From: Antedon bifida
Taxonomy: Eukaryota > Echinodermata > Crinoidea > Comatulida > Antedonidae
Direction: 5' to 3'
DNA length: 64,000 nt
NCBI GenBank assembly: GCA_963402885.1
Contig: OY727101.1
Span: 18,638,417 to 18,702,416, forward strand
Below are positions 12,701 through 24,472 of this stretch, one piece after another. The first letter of the stretch is position 1, and every line of letters begins with the position of its first letter. The notes beneath the pieces were generated by a model. It ran no database searches and was not told where the DNA came from. It saw only the letters and a list, made by a program, of their open reading frames with translations. The position numbers and the translations under genes were made by a program.

Positions 12701-13176
12701 TGTTTTTGGCGTTGCTGTTCTATTGTTAGTCAACTGAAACTATTGTTAGTTGAAAGGCTGGTTACATAACCATAACACCAAATTCGCATACACATGCTTG
12801 TAGTGAAAATAGCCTACCCACAGCATTAAGACACAAGAATAAAACAAAATATAGAGGCCCTATACACATTTTTTTTCCGGAGAAATCTTATGTAGCGGAA
12901 TTTTACAGTAGGCGAAAGTATGGATTCTCGGAGTGACCTTTTTCTAGTTAGTACTATCGATCTATTAGATCAACAAAAAAGAAAATTTCTATACTATAAT
13001 TAAGGATGAATAACTTAACTTTTAAAGACCAAATTTAGAGGAAATTTTCAGGTTTTTCCAACTTCATGTGAATTGTAACAGATGGGCAATATCATAGACA
13101 TCATATCGCCATCATTTTGTCAATTTATTTAATATTATAATATTAATACACCTAATCTAACATTAGTTATTAGATT
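9717..13176. other. Intergenic region A-B
   Basis: No gene recognised. It contains degraded repeat material, including a C-rich and G-rich stretch at 10690-10870 (CCCCTCCTTTAAG, GGTGAGGAGGGG) and a dispersed element near 11521-11575 shared with the B-C and C-D spacers. Short minus-strand ORFs at 12004-12219 and 12302-12586 have no domain I recognise and no paralogue in the other spacers. The conserved promoter block of gene B begins at 13177. Confidence 0.5.
11521..11575. repeat. Dispersed intergenic element upstream of gene B
   Basis: The core GAACTATCTTAT(C/T)GAT followed by TGATAATTAATA recurs at 23837-23882 and 23991-24040 (upstream of gene C) and 33123-33182 (upstream of gene D). It sits roughly 1-2 kb before the start codon in each case. 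It may be part of the duplicated spacer or an old repeat; a distal regulatory role is possible but unproven. Confidence 0.55.
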
Positions 13177-13209
13177 GAAAACAGGTTTTTGTTCCCGTAA
13201 AAGATAAAA
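13177..13209 (+). promoter_or_regulatory. Conserved upstream element of gene B
   Basis: AAACAGGTTTTTGTTCCC followed by GTAAAAGATAAA, 177 bp before the start codon. The same block occurs upstream of C (25306), D (33890) and F (56508) at similar distances. It combines an E-box half (CAGGT) and a GATA-type word (AGATAA). Confidence 0.65.
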
Positions 13210-13287
13210 TAAAATGATTGACCAATTATATCTTTCAGAAAAATATTATACAAAATCACTAATCCATCCTTATCTTACAAAAGACAG

Positions 13288-13293
13288 TATAAA
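13288..13293 (+). promoter_or_regulatory. TATA box of gene B
   Basis: TATAAA 66 bp before the ATG, at the same offset as TATAAA or TATATAA in genes C, D and F. It lies about 110 bp downstream of the conserved CAGGTTTTTGTTCC block. Confidence 0.6.
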
Positions 13294-13353
13294 TTAAAGC
13301 TTATAGCTTTATTTTACATTCGTAATTCCAAAGTGTTTAACACTACCATCGAA

Positions 13354-16300
13354 ATGAGAGTGGAAATGTTTTACAGTGCGGTGCTTTGGCTCTGCTGTGC
13401 GTGCTACGTTACAGGTAAGATTCGCTGTGTTAATCTGAGGCTTATAATTTTAATTTGTGTGTATTTTCGTAACAGTTACACGTTATTACAAATTATTTTC
13501 TTATTGTGCCATGTATGTAATTTTGCATATTATTTCGACAATGTTACTTTATCTTATCCTTTTCATGACTTGAAATAAAAAAAATATCCATTGTCAATTG
13601 CTATTAACTATTGACTAGAGGGTGAGCTCGCTTCCCCTCTAGCATTTCGTTTTAAAACCCTTCAATATATCTCCCTAAAAGAGATGTATGGAACAATATC
13701 GTAATTGTGAGAACTAACGTCCATCAAATCTACGTTTCGCGGTACATCTGAGATAGATGAGGTAGGTATCCAAGGCGTAGATCTTTCCCGAGGTTTTTTC
13801 ATTGCCTATGTCAGAATTAAGCATAATTTTTTATATAGATACAGAAACAAACAGTATATTGTTATAATTGTGAATGACAAGTGAATGGTTTTTTTTTAAC
13901 TATTAAAAATCCTATATTTCGTTACATTCAAAAATTAAGAAACAATCAACCTGAAGCTAATAGATTCCACATCTTCAAAAAATAAAAGCGGTCCAAGTAA
14001 CTATTGTAAACTCATATAAACCTGTCAATTATTTTATTTCAGCGTATTGGACACCAATGTACACAACAGAAGGTATTATTTTAGTTACATTTTGTAACAT
14101 CGTCATCATCATCATCATCATCATTATCATTTTTCATTACTACTGTTAAAGAACATTGTTTGAACGTACATCGCTTTTTTTTAAAGCACGGTTATTATCG
14201 AGTAATATTTGTTTGCAATTTCCCATTTTCTCGTAATTTAATTTTCTTAAAATATCTTTTAAACGTAAACGCTTGTTGATTATTATCTCTAAGTAGACAT
14301 TTTTTGTTATATATTTACCAGGCCTAATGAATGCACAATAAATAATATAATTTTGGCTGGTTGGAATAGAGTCTCCACAAAGGTACACAACTATTTTATC
14401 TTATTGTTTTATTGTAGTTAACGCTGATGCTGATATACAAACAAATTTCCAGTATGGCTTTGATGGATGGACTCAAGAATATGGTGATGATTTTGATTGG
14501 TCACGTCTCTTTGGTTTTACTTCATCGACTAGCACTGGACCACCAAACGGTCATTCAGGTTATGGTTGTAAGTTAGAAGAACTACAATATTTACATGGTG
14601 ACCATTAGTATTGTGGTACACCATGTGATTAAGAGCCAAGTAAAAAGTGTTTACATTTTGGCAAACATTATTTTACTTGATATTAAAATAACACAGTTTA
14701 TTTGTTTACTTCTACACATAGCTGATTATTATGTTTATATTGAAACATCATCTCCAAGAAGTAATGGAGATTCAGCTCGCCTAAGAAGTCCAAGGATACC
14801 AGAAAGGCAAGGTTTATCCTTATCATTTTACTATCACATGTACGGCTCAACTATTGGAACGCTCAACGTTTACAGAACATCATACTGGGGTGACGAATTG
14901 CTATGGTCAAGAACTGGTAACAAAGGAAACTCGTGGCTTTACTCTGGTACACTACAATTCTCGCACAATGGTTATGGCGACAACTACATCGTATTCAAAG
15001 GCATTGCAGGAAGTTCATATACTGGTGATATTGCAATTGATGATATTTATATTGGTGGTAAGTCAAACATATTAGTTTTAGTTGTATATGATTATGATTA
15101 TTAATGAAATGTATTTGAAGCTTTCAGTCCTCTCTTCAATAGTTTATAAAGTATTTTTATTTATTTAAAAATATTATCCACTTGGCGAATTTGTTTTCAC
15201 TACAGTTTCTTACAATTTTACTACTAGTGTTTTCACAATGTTACTATATTTTATTCCAGTAACCATCTCTTTATTTATGCAAACAATACATTATTACAGT
15301 ATCTTGAATAATATACTCTTTTAGAACTCTACAATCAAATTAGTTTTTCATGAACTTTCTCATTATTGTAGCTATACTGATATAATACCTCTCTCTCTCT
15401 TTATGTATGACGTTTTATAATATTTTTGTCGCATTTGTATAACATAGATATTAAAGAATAACTATTAGATTTGATAATTACTCTTGCAGGTGGTACACCA
15501 TTCACTGCAATGCCAACCTCTACAGATTATCTCATTACAGCTATATCAACAGGTAAGGATATAACTCATTTATAATCTGACACATGTACGAAGGGACACA
15601 AAAAGCGAGTAACCCTTGCCGATAGTTAGCATTATGTCTCTCGTGCTGGTTTCATTGAAGTCGAGTATGTGTCAATCCCAAAATGAAGGACCCAGTCTAT
15701 TTGCATTTCTGTTTTGTCTTGTAATGTTATGAATTAATATATTTTCTCTGATATTGCCTTTTCCAGAATGGTCTGTGACAACACCAAACTATAACATGGA
15801 GACAAAAAGTGGTAAATTTAGCATAGTTAACGGGCTACGGGGCCCTGTGTGTTATGAAGAAAATCCTAAACAAAAATGAATATTTTACGAATATGAAGTC
15901 ATTCACTGATTGTTACAATGATAACACTGAAGGCCACAATGGCAACAGGAGTTACTTAATCGTCTAAATCTCACTAATTCTATCACAAACCGTATCCACA
16001 ATGGCGGATTCTTAATGATAACACAAGACGCATCTTTTATAGTAAAATCTGAAAATAATGCATAATAATGTCATCGAAATCCGATCATGTCAATTATAAA
16101 TGTTAAATAGTATATTTAGTTATTACTACTATTAATATTTGTGTTATTATTTCATTTGTATACCTACAATAAGTGGAGTTGTGACTTGGTGGTTATGATG
16201 CTTGGCTACCACTCCAAGGGTCCTAGGTTCAAGTCCCGTCACATGTCAGGATTTTGTCTAAGGACAAAATTACAATTCAACTCCCAAAGACTTTAAATTG

Positions 16301-16496
16301 ACCCATTTATCGAGCAGAAATACGCGAGATGTATAATAATGAACACATTCTCTTTCTAGGCCCTTCACAGCCAAATGTGACCGAAACATTTCTCTGTGGA
16401 AATGAAACTCAAATTCAAAATGTGTAAAATACTGTAGTAAAATTGTAAACTATCTTGAAACAAAGAATAACTATTAGTTTTGATCATGGCTCTTAC

Positions 16497-16529
<33 letters not shown>

Positions 16530-19500
16530 AACCACTACAGATTATCACAGCACATGTAAGGACTTAATACAATGACACACCAAACGCATGTGACGTTTTG
16601 TTGCTGATAAATAATGTAAAAGTAATAGTACTGGTCATTGGAGACAAGTTATCCTTAGTATATTCCCAATGTTCCATTCTAAAATTTCCGTAATGTATTT
16701 TTCTATTTGTTTTTACAGAATGGCCTGTAACATCACCTAACTATAACCAAGAGACAACCAGTGGTAATTTGTCATAGCTAAATGGCTACTGGGTCATACT
16801 ACTGGTGTTATAACTACTGGAGGGGTTGTCCACAATGATAGAGTCAGAGTGGGAAACGTACCTAATCTGTATCCGCCTTCCTTTATAACCCAGAATAGAG
16901 TATATCCTCGAATTTCAATCAACTTGCTAATTTGCATTCATACCTACGCCCATCCCTCATGTGACAAATCAATTGCATATACATTACTTAAAAAATAAAT
17001 AATTTAATCTACTTTGTAAGATGTACAGTACAATAATAAACAGATAACGATGATTCTCTTTTTAGATCCTTCACAGTCAAATGTAACCGAAACATTTCTT
17101 TGTGGAAATGAAACCCAAATCATAACATCGCCTGGATATCCAAACCAATATAGAAACAACCAGTACATCGAATGGACATTTACTACTCATGTCGGAAGTT
17201 TGCTCTCTGTTGAATTCTACGATTTTGATCTTGAGCACAGCTACGATTATGTGACTATTTACAGTGACGGAGAAATGATTGGTAGATTCAGTGGTTCCAG
17301 TACGCCACCATTAACAATATCTACAAACAACACAATTAAGATAGTCTTCACCACAGATGGTAGTGTGGTAGAGAAAGGATTTCAGGCTGAGGTGTATATA
17401 TCTGAAGCCCCAGGTAGGTTATTATTATTCATATTGGAGTTAAATGTGTATTATTTCATTTGCATTGACATGCCGCATGTCCGATTGGACACATGACCGA
17501 TGTTGTGTCAAGAAATGTCGTTCTTTACCCTTGCTCTCCAACTAATTCTGGTTGTTGGATTAATATCATAGATAATTTGAATCAAAATGGTAAAGTCGAT
17601 CATATTTATGAAATGTTTCAAAAATCACTTCCTCGTCAAAGCATCCGATTATCGGTATGTATCTAGATTTATTTTCAGTATCATAGGAAAAGAAGAAAGA
17701 AAAGAGGTGTGCTTTGGGAACTTTTAGACAGAAGCGAACGAATTTTGGGATTTAAAGTGATATCGATAGAATAACGATGTAAAAATCATTGAATAAGGAA
17801 TCGTTCCGAAGTAAATGTTAAAGGAGTGTGTGTTTTTTTACCCTTTATCATCTGTAATATTTGTTTCAATTCTCAGATGGTTTTTGTTCTGATTTCAACG
17901 ATGGCTATTCTGGTTGGACTGATTATTATGGTTACGATCTATGGAGGAGATCCTCTGAACGATATGATGGTAACAACAACGATATAGGAAGCCGTTACTC
18001 GGGATCAGGTATAACATATTAATCAGATAAACCTCTCCTGTTTGGTTAGTCAAACAATAATAATATTTCTTCTGATTTTGTCTACCAGATAAATTCAAGA
18101 TTAAATATTAATTAATGTCATTAATTGTTATAAGATTAAGGGAATAGAGAAAATCAGAAACATCAATTTCCTTTCCTGACATTTTTTTTATTTTCAGATG
18201 ATTACTACATTTATATTGCAAACAACTACGGTGACAGTGGATACCAATATGGCTATCTTAAAAGCCCATATATTCCAGACAGATGGGATGAAGCGTGTCT
18301 TAGATTCTATTACTATATGAGTGGACATTCCAGTCAATACATTGCTGTCAATGAGTATTCTAGTTTCGGAGGATATAGAAGGCTAACGATTTATGTTGAT
18401 TACAGTCAACGATGGAAGCCTGCCAATGTTACTATCAACACTGCCAATAACTACAATGCTTACTTCTTAATTATGGGCAGAATATATGGTACACAAATGG
18501 TTGCTGTTGACGATATCTATATTAGCGAAGGCGCATGCTCAGATTATCCAGGTACAAGTCCCTATTTATATTTAAGTATTGACTCTACAACACTTTAAAA
18601 TATATTCTGATTGCAAACCGTCTTCCAAATCAATTAAAGTATGTAAATGGCTTTATAAAATGTTCTTTAAATTATTATTAATCTGTATTTTAATCAGTTT
18701 ATTTGCATAAAATAGTTGTTTTTTCAACAAGAACATGCTCACTTTATATTTAAAAAAAATATGTCTTGCCTATAGATGAACCTTCAACTACAGATGTGGT
18801 TACTGAATGGGATAGAACAACAGGTAGGTTTTCCTTGAATGTAATGTTAAACGGCTGTGATATACTGTATACTTAATCCAATTATTATGTTCGTATATTT
18901 ACCATACGAAGAGACAAATATTGATAAATTATTGTTTGTACGCATGCGTTAAGTTTTTGTCTTTCATTCAAGACAAGTGCTAATTTACTGCAATAAATAC
19001 TTAATGAATTAAGGTAATCCATGATCCAACAGAGCCAATGCGTCGACGACAAAGTATATGTTTTTAACTATTTTAATATTAATTTGGACAATACAAATAG
19101 TTCTTACGCATACGGCGGCTATTACGATACAGAGATAGTTGCTATTGATAATGTTTATGTAAGTGAGGGCGCATGCCCCGATTATCCAGGTAAGGTATTT
19201 GATGTAATACTATACCACCAAGGCAATATAACAGCAGGATGCTACCTCCGGAGATCAAACGGTTTATATGTGACTGCGATACGATCAGTTCCACACCCAT
19301 TAAACTTTAGCCCTGGCTTCCTCAAATGTTTGGTTAAAATACACCGCGCCGCGGAGAATATGTACATAGACCTAGTACGTTAGGACTGTTACGATATTGA
19401 CAAGGCGAGCTCAGCTTCCTGTTGTTAGATTGCCTTGATACCACTAATATGACTTCAATTAGATGTAAAAATCTTTATTTATCAGAAAATATAAAAAGAG

Positions 19501-22314
19501 TACACTCATGATCTACTAGTCTGAACAGCTTTAAGATCAATCTTAAAGCATTGTTAATGTTTTTAGTCGCGTGGACGCGACTCAATAGTTCACTATGTCG
19601 GTCGGTCTGTCGGTCTGTCGGTCTGTCTGTCGGTCCGGTATCACTATGCGTTTTTCTGTACTTTTTGAACTGTTTTTTCTGAGAGCACGCGACTTATGGC
19701 TGTTGGCCTTGTTTTGTTTCAAGTTGATAATTCCCACAGCGCAATAAGCACCAATTGGGTGGAGTATACCGGCGCTAAAATGTTCATTTATTATTATTAC
19801 TCATCATTTGATACTATTTCCAGATCAATCAGCAAGTACAGCCTCGCCTACAACTCTGCCAGTTGTTACAACTCCTGAATGGATAGAAACTGGTGAGTTT
19901 AACCGAAGACTAATTAATTTTAAATGATTTAAATCATACACTTATTTGATATAATTGAATTGTTTTCTGGGAATTGGTACGTTTTGATATGGAATAAATT
20001 AAGAATGGGACTTATAAATTATAAGTAATTTATTGTGGAGGTAAAAACAGCTTCTGAACTGAAAAGATCTGGCTAGACATGATCCTGAAGCTGGACGATA
20101 GGTAGTCAATGTCGTAAGTTCTATTTTATTCTAATTTGTTACATATATTAATACATTTTTACATTATCCAAATTTTCCTTTTCAGATATTGTATGCAGTA
20201 ATTCATACATGACAGTTTACATTGATGCGGCTTCTCTTGGAAGTAATAGCACCGCACACTTTATAGACCCGACGTGTGGCACGATGGGATACACGTATCG
20301 CAATGGCATGTATTGGCTGTATTTATATACTAGATACGATCAATGTCAAACAACAATAAAGGTAACAAACGATTTTGTCCATTTGTTATTATACCACATC
20401 TTGTTTTCCCTTTCTCCATTTCTTATTATTTCTTTTTAGTCGACATTGTCCTCAACAACTTATCAAAACCAAGTAATTGTTTCGAACGAAGGTGTTTCCA
20501 GGATTTACAGGAAAGACGACAGTCGCATAACCGTCGAGTGTGAACTAAAAAATACAGGTCACTCATCCGTTAGTTTTGACCCAGTTGGAATAGAAAAAGA
20601 TTTCCTAAAACGCGAACATGACAACTTTACATTCGCAATGGAGCTGTATACAGACAGCAGTTATTCTACCCCATACCCGAGTTGGCAGTATCCGATTGAA
20701 CTGGAGCTTGGAAGTAAAGTGTTTGTTGGTGCGAGTGTGAAGACGTTTAGTAATGATATGGTTCTGTTTGTCGATTCTTGCAAAGCCACACCAAACCCAG
20801 ACCCTGATGCTCAGCCTAACTATGAATTAATTAAAAACAGGTAACTAGTCAGTATAGTGTGGTAGGCCTACTACTATACTGATAATCTTTTTTATAGTAA
20901 ATAGGTTCTACCTGGTTATGGGTTCTATCTGGTTAAAACTGGTTCTACCTATAGTAGTTATTTCTACCTGGTTTTACCTGGTTATAACTGGTTCTACCTA
21001 CTGTAGTTATTTCTACCTGGTTATTACTGGTTTTACCTGGTTATAACTGGGTCTGCCTGGTTATAACTAGTACAACCTTGTTTTTCACGATTAATTGTTA
21101 AAAGCTTAACCCTCGGTGTTGTGTAATTGTGGTTTCAATTCTGGAAGAGGTATACTATAAAATGTTTGTTTTAGCATATTTATTAAGCAAAATTTTGTAT
21201 TTCTTAACTAGATTAATTTTCTTTTCTCTATGTAGTTGTAGTGTAGATTCGACAGTTAGTTTCGACGGAAAATCAACTTCTGGAGACTTTTCCCGGGCGT
21301 TCTTTTCATTTGAAACGTTTGGTTTCAGCGGCGAATACTCAACGGTACGAAAATTTAAATTTTAAAAATCATATACCAAGTACCATTTTCAGAACATTAG
21401 CAATAATTGTACAATCTGGTCCGTAGATCCGATCCTGAAACTGAAATACTTTTAAAAACTTGTTCTCGTTAAAATTTAATACAGGTTTTCGTTCATTGTC
21501 AACTTTCCATCTGCAATGAGAGTGATTGGAGATGCTCTAGGAACTGTAACCAACGACAACGCCGTGACGTCAATCTACCCAATAAATTGTCTGACAGCAT
21601 TTCGATTGAACTTGGACCTTTGGTGCTAAAAAGACCAGACGAAAACTCTGACATTGTTCTTGATGCTCAAGGTATACAAAATATATTTATTTATTTATTT
21701 ATTTATTTAACAACATATTTATACAGGATAATACACAATCAAGTAGAAATAAACTTGTTTTGCATTGTGGTCCTGTCGACAAAAACGGATACAAATTTAA
21801 ATCTTATACAATTACAATTAATAATAAAAGCAACAAAAAATATAAACTGGAGGTTAAATGTTATGAAAAGAAATGAGATCTGTATCTAGCTTTAAAGGAC
21901 ATAATCGTGGGTGAATGTTTTATATCTGCTGGCAAGTCATATATTATATTCTGTCCGATTATTATTTGTGTGATGTTATCAGACTGTTACAGTAAATATA
22001 AAATAACTCTATAGAGGGGGCTTCTATGTCAACAAGTGTGTATTGACATTTAGAAAATCTAGGTGTACAGCATTTGCACATTAATACAATCTTTACTGTA
22101 TCTTTTTTGTGTTTTGTACAACGCAATTAAAGCTAAAAAATAAACTGTTTGTTTTTCAGAGTCAAAATCGAACGGAAAAATTCCCACTCTTCCATCGACT
22201 TTGATGGTTCTCAGTTTGGTTGTCTTGGCAATAGGGTGTGTCACCTTGTTTACTGGCTTAAAGAAGCATAAACATTCTTACCAGAAACTGGAAAACCACA
22301 TGGAGGAGATGTGA
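13354..22314 (+). CDS. Gene B: MAM-CUB-MAM-ZP transmembrane protein
   Basis: Exons 13354-13414, 14043-14072, 14418-14567, 14722-15057, 15490-15552, 15767-15811, 16719-16763, 17066-17413, 17877-18008, 18198-18551, 18776-18823, 19824-19892, 20186-20361, 20440-20840, 21236-21344, 21485-21671, 22160-22314 sum to 2,709 nt (902 residues). A signal peptide (MRVEMFYSAVLWLCCACYVT) is followed by a ten-residue exon, MAM (31-192), three short linkers, CUB (244-359), MAM (360-521), linkers, ZP (561-851) and the transmembrane exon with YQKLE. RQRR is at 21554-21565. The start was chosen because the ATG opens the signal peptide and aligns with the starts of C and D, 66 bp after a TATA box. Compared with gene A it lacks SMB and one CUB-MAM pair; decayed exons at 16360, 16499 and 19091 mark the losses. 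Use of both 45-nt linker exons (15767 and 16719) is uncertain. Confidence 0.9.
16172..16300 (+). mobile_element. tRNA-like SINE head in a gene B intron
   Basis: A box A-like segment (TGGTGGTTATGATGC) is followed about 35 bp later by the box B consensus GGTTCAAGTCC and then a non-tRNA tail. The tRNA-like part does not fold into a convincing acceptor stem, so a tRNA-derived SINE fragment is more likely than a functional tRNA gene. Confidence 0.5.
16360..16427 (+). pseudogene. Truncated CUB exon relic in gene B
   Basis: After the acceptor CTAG this matches the start of the intact CUB exons (PSQPNVTETFLCGNETQI) but breaks off after about 20 codons into QNV and a TAA. No phase-1 donor follows. 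The rest of the CUB domain is missing, and the next intact CUB exon is at 17066. It is the remains of a duplicated linker-linker-CUB unit and is probably skipped. Confidence 0.8.
16499..16555 (+). pseudogene. Decayed linker exon invaded by a (TA)n microsatellite
   Basis: Equivalent to the linker exon 15490-15552 (and 1643-1705 in gene A): acceptor TTACAG, then 14 TA/AT dinucleotides, then PTTTDYHST and a donor GTAAGG. It is open and phase 1, but its last base is T where the intact copies have G. Joined to the next exon (AATGGCC...) the boundary codon becomes TAA, so inclusion would end translation. Confidence 0.7.
19091..19189 (+). pseudogene. Relic of a MAM 3' exon half in gene B
   Basis: Encodes the end of the large MAM exon (YYDTEIVAIDNVYVSEGACP) with a good donor, but the first ~85 residues are missing and no phase-1 acceptor precedes it. 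The upstream intron (18824-19010) resembles gene A after 3708, while the relic resembles gene A near 7240-7345. A deletion equivalent to about 3.5 kb of gene A (SMB, CUB and most of a MAM) joined these points. Confidence 0.8.
19565..19716 (+). repeat. GTCGGTC-cored dispersed repeat, copy 1
   Basis: Starts with the inverted repeat GTCGCGTGGACGCGAC, then CACTATGTCGGTC with GGTC/GTCT repeats, then CTGTACTTTTTGAACTGTTT and GAGAGCACGCGACTTATGGC, ending TGTTGGCCTTGTTT. Other copies are at 59160-59363 (same strand) and 43526-43610 and 49510-49662 (opposite strand). Confidence 0.7.
20903..21078. repeat. Minisatellite in the ZP exon 2-3 intron of gene B
   Basis: Repeats of GGTTATAACTGGTTCTACCT-like units, longer than the gene A copy at 8532-8659 and in the same intron position. 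Confidence 0.75.
21687..21947 (-). mobile_element. Retroposon insertion in the ZP4-TM intron of gene B
   Basis: Gene A reads GTATACAAAATATATGTTCTGTCCG continuously near 9305-9330 apart from this site. Gene B has the same flanks separated by about 260 bp. The insert begins with (TTTA)n, which is an A-rich tail if read on the minus strand, and carries no long ORF. Gene A is therefore a ready-made empty site, and the insertion postdates the A-B duplication. Confidence 0.65.
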
Positions 22315-23189
22315 ACGAATAACTATTAGAGGTTTTTTTGTTGTTGATTTAGTTTCACACTTAAATACTTAATACTACTTAAATACTGAAACTACTAATT
22401 ATTAGAATAGTCTTTATTGTCTCAAAATAAAAGCAAATCGTATGCTCTGCTTATACCACTTATATCTCTAAGTTGAGACATGGCAACTATTTAAGGTGGG
22501 ATATGGAAGTTAAACAAAACAAAGTGTAGGTATATGGTAGTTGTTTCGTAATTGGGAAAATTAATTACTTACAATAGAGTTATTATTTCTCATTAGATAT
22601 TTTCCGTTTTGTAATTTTACTAATTGACGTCATTATAGTGACGTCATTTAAAGCAAATTGAAACATTGATTTTTTCTTATAAATACTGTAGGATTATAAA
22701 ATAGTCTTGTTATTGGGGTGATTTTCTAATTTGGTGTAATAGGTCTGTGCTTAAAATAAATAACATTAAGAAACTGGATGATTTTTGTAATGTCTACTTA
22801 TTTTGTTTGTCACGTGCTATGGCGAGTCACGTGGTATTGTGGAATCAAACTTTAGAAAGTAAAAGTTAACAAATGTGCAGATGAGCAAGTCGTTCAATTA
22901 CTTTAAAAAAAACACAAAATATATGTTGGTTTAATCAGGGAAGAGTTAGGTTAACAAACCTCACTCTTCCCTTGTTTAACGTATCTCTTTGGATGTTGAA
23001 CTGTGTTGAACAATACTGCTAATTAATACATTTACACAATAAAAACAATATGAGATAGTGCCATACTAGTTTATTGCAAATTTTCGCAAGGAACGTCATT
23101 GGCATCTTGGACTTGCACGGTGTATGGACTCTAACCTTACGGTTTTCATTTAAATATATCATTCCACTCTATCATCCTTATCTAGTTTT

Positions 23190-23300
23190 CAAACTTTTGC
23201 ATTCCTCTTTTTTCATCTCATTCTTTTTGTCTTGGTGAAAAGGGAGGATATTTTATATTCCTCCTCTGAGTTTATAGCCTCTCTACCCGAACATGAACAA
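23190..23300 (-). mobile_element. Non-LTR element 3' region fragment, inverted
   Basis: Reverse complement of 44222-44318 in the D-E spacer. Shared words include GAGTTTATAGCCTCTCTACC and TTGGTGAAAAGGGAGGATA. At the other site the sequence follows a relic reverse-transcriptase C-terminus, which identifies this as 3' untranslated DNA of the same family. Confidence 0.55.
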
Positions 23301-23767
23301 GATTTTATAAGTACGTTTTAAATGAATATAAATTATTACCATGTTTTATCTTTATATTTTAATTAACATCTTTTTAAAATTGTAAATGAAAGCATGGTTA
23401 TTATATTGAAATCAATCATCTTTTTATGTAAATATGCCTACTTTTTAACTACTTTTTAACTTTTAACAATCTTAGTAATAGACAATTGAAAGAGAAATAT
23501 TCATACTAATAATTAATTGTTACAATGTACCTTTATTTTATATATAATATATATACATATAAATCTGAGAATTATAATAAAAGTGGGAAGACCCCACACA
23601 AGACAAAAAAAAGAAAAAAAAAAGGAACGTCATTGCACAATGCATGATGGGAAGGGTTTGGGAACACTAGCGCCACCAATATAATAAAACTTTATATACT
23701 GGTGTTGGCGTTATTTCTCCCAATTCCTTCCCATCCTGCATCGCTCACGCTATTTGCGAAAAACCTT

Positions 23768-24126
23768 ATTGGTTTAATTGATAACATCGATAGAAAATAT
23801 TGTGCAACCAGAAAACATCTCATTGAAATTCATTTTGAACCGAGTTGAACTATCTTATCGATTACAGTACTGATAATTAATAAATTTACTTAATGAAAAC
23901 AATTAGTATTTGAGACAGCGCCATTTGGTTAAATTGATAACATCGATAGAAAATATTGTGCAATACAATAAAACACATCCTTGAAATTAATTTTGAACGG
24001 AGTTGAACTATCTTATCGATTACAGTACTGATAATTAATAGATTATCATATTATTGAAAACAATGCATCCTGAGACAATGTACGTCATTCGTTTTAATTG
24101 ATAACATAGATAGAAAATGTTGCGCA
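23768..24126. repeat. Tandem repeat of about 160 bp, slightly over two copies
   Basis: Units start at about 23768, 23934 and 24089 with TTGGTTTAATTGATAACATC, then AGAAAATATTGTGCAA and the element GAACTATCTTATCGATTACA. The third copy is partial. The last part of each unit is the dispersed element also seen upstream of B and D. Confidence 0.7.
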
Positions 24127-24435
24127 ACAAAGTAACGTATTATTGTTTAACGGTTTTTATAATAGGGAATACAAACTAGTAAGCATCGTACACCTTGTGT
24201 TTCAAAAGGAAAGTATGGTCAACCATACAATAATTCATTTGGAAACATTTGATGCAAGTCTATCGTAAACCTATTTACTATTAAAAAAAATAATAATCAT
24301 AATCTCATTTAAATCAATTTGATTAAATGGTCGTCTGCAATCAATAAATGGATATAGTTTACAATACAAGAGGAAGATTCAGAGCTGAGAGACACCCACT
24401 ACGAGACGCCGTCCGAAACATTACCATTCTGTCTA

Positions 24436-24472
24436 ACCATGGAGAAATAAGTTATTATTATTTCTCCATGGT
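24436..24472. repeat. Perfect 15-bp stem hairpin
   Basis: ACCATGGAGAAATAA and its exact complement flank a 7-base loop. Partly matching ends around 24405 (GCCGTCCGAAACATT) and 24565 (complement CAGACGGC) suggest it is the centre of a MITE about 160 bp long. Confidence 0.55.

Noticed and set aside
16499-16555. Working linker exon of gene B
   Set aside because: Open and correctly phased, but joining it to 16719 produces TAA at the boundary.
19021-19383. Independent 120-codon gene
   Set aside because: It overlaps the MAM relic and runs on into intron sequence; there is no start context and no paralogue.
22625-22646. Paired CRE-like palindrome as a regulatory site
   Set aside because: A single occurrence in a spacer with no link to a gene start; could be chance or a repeat end.
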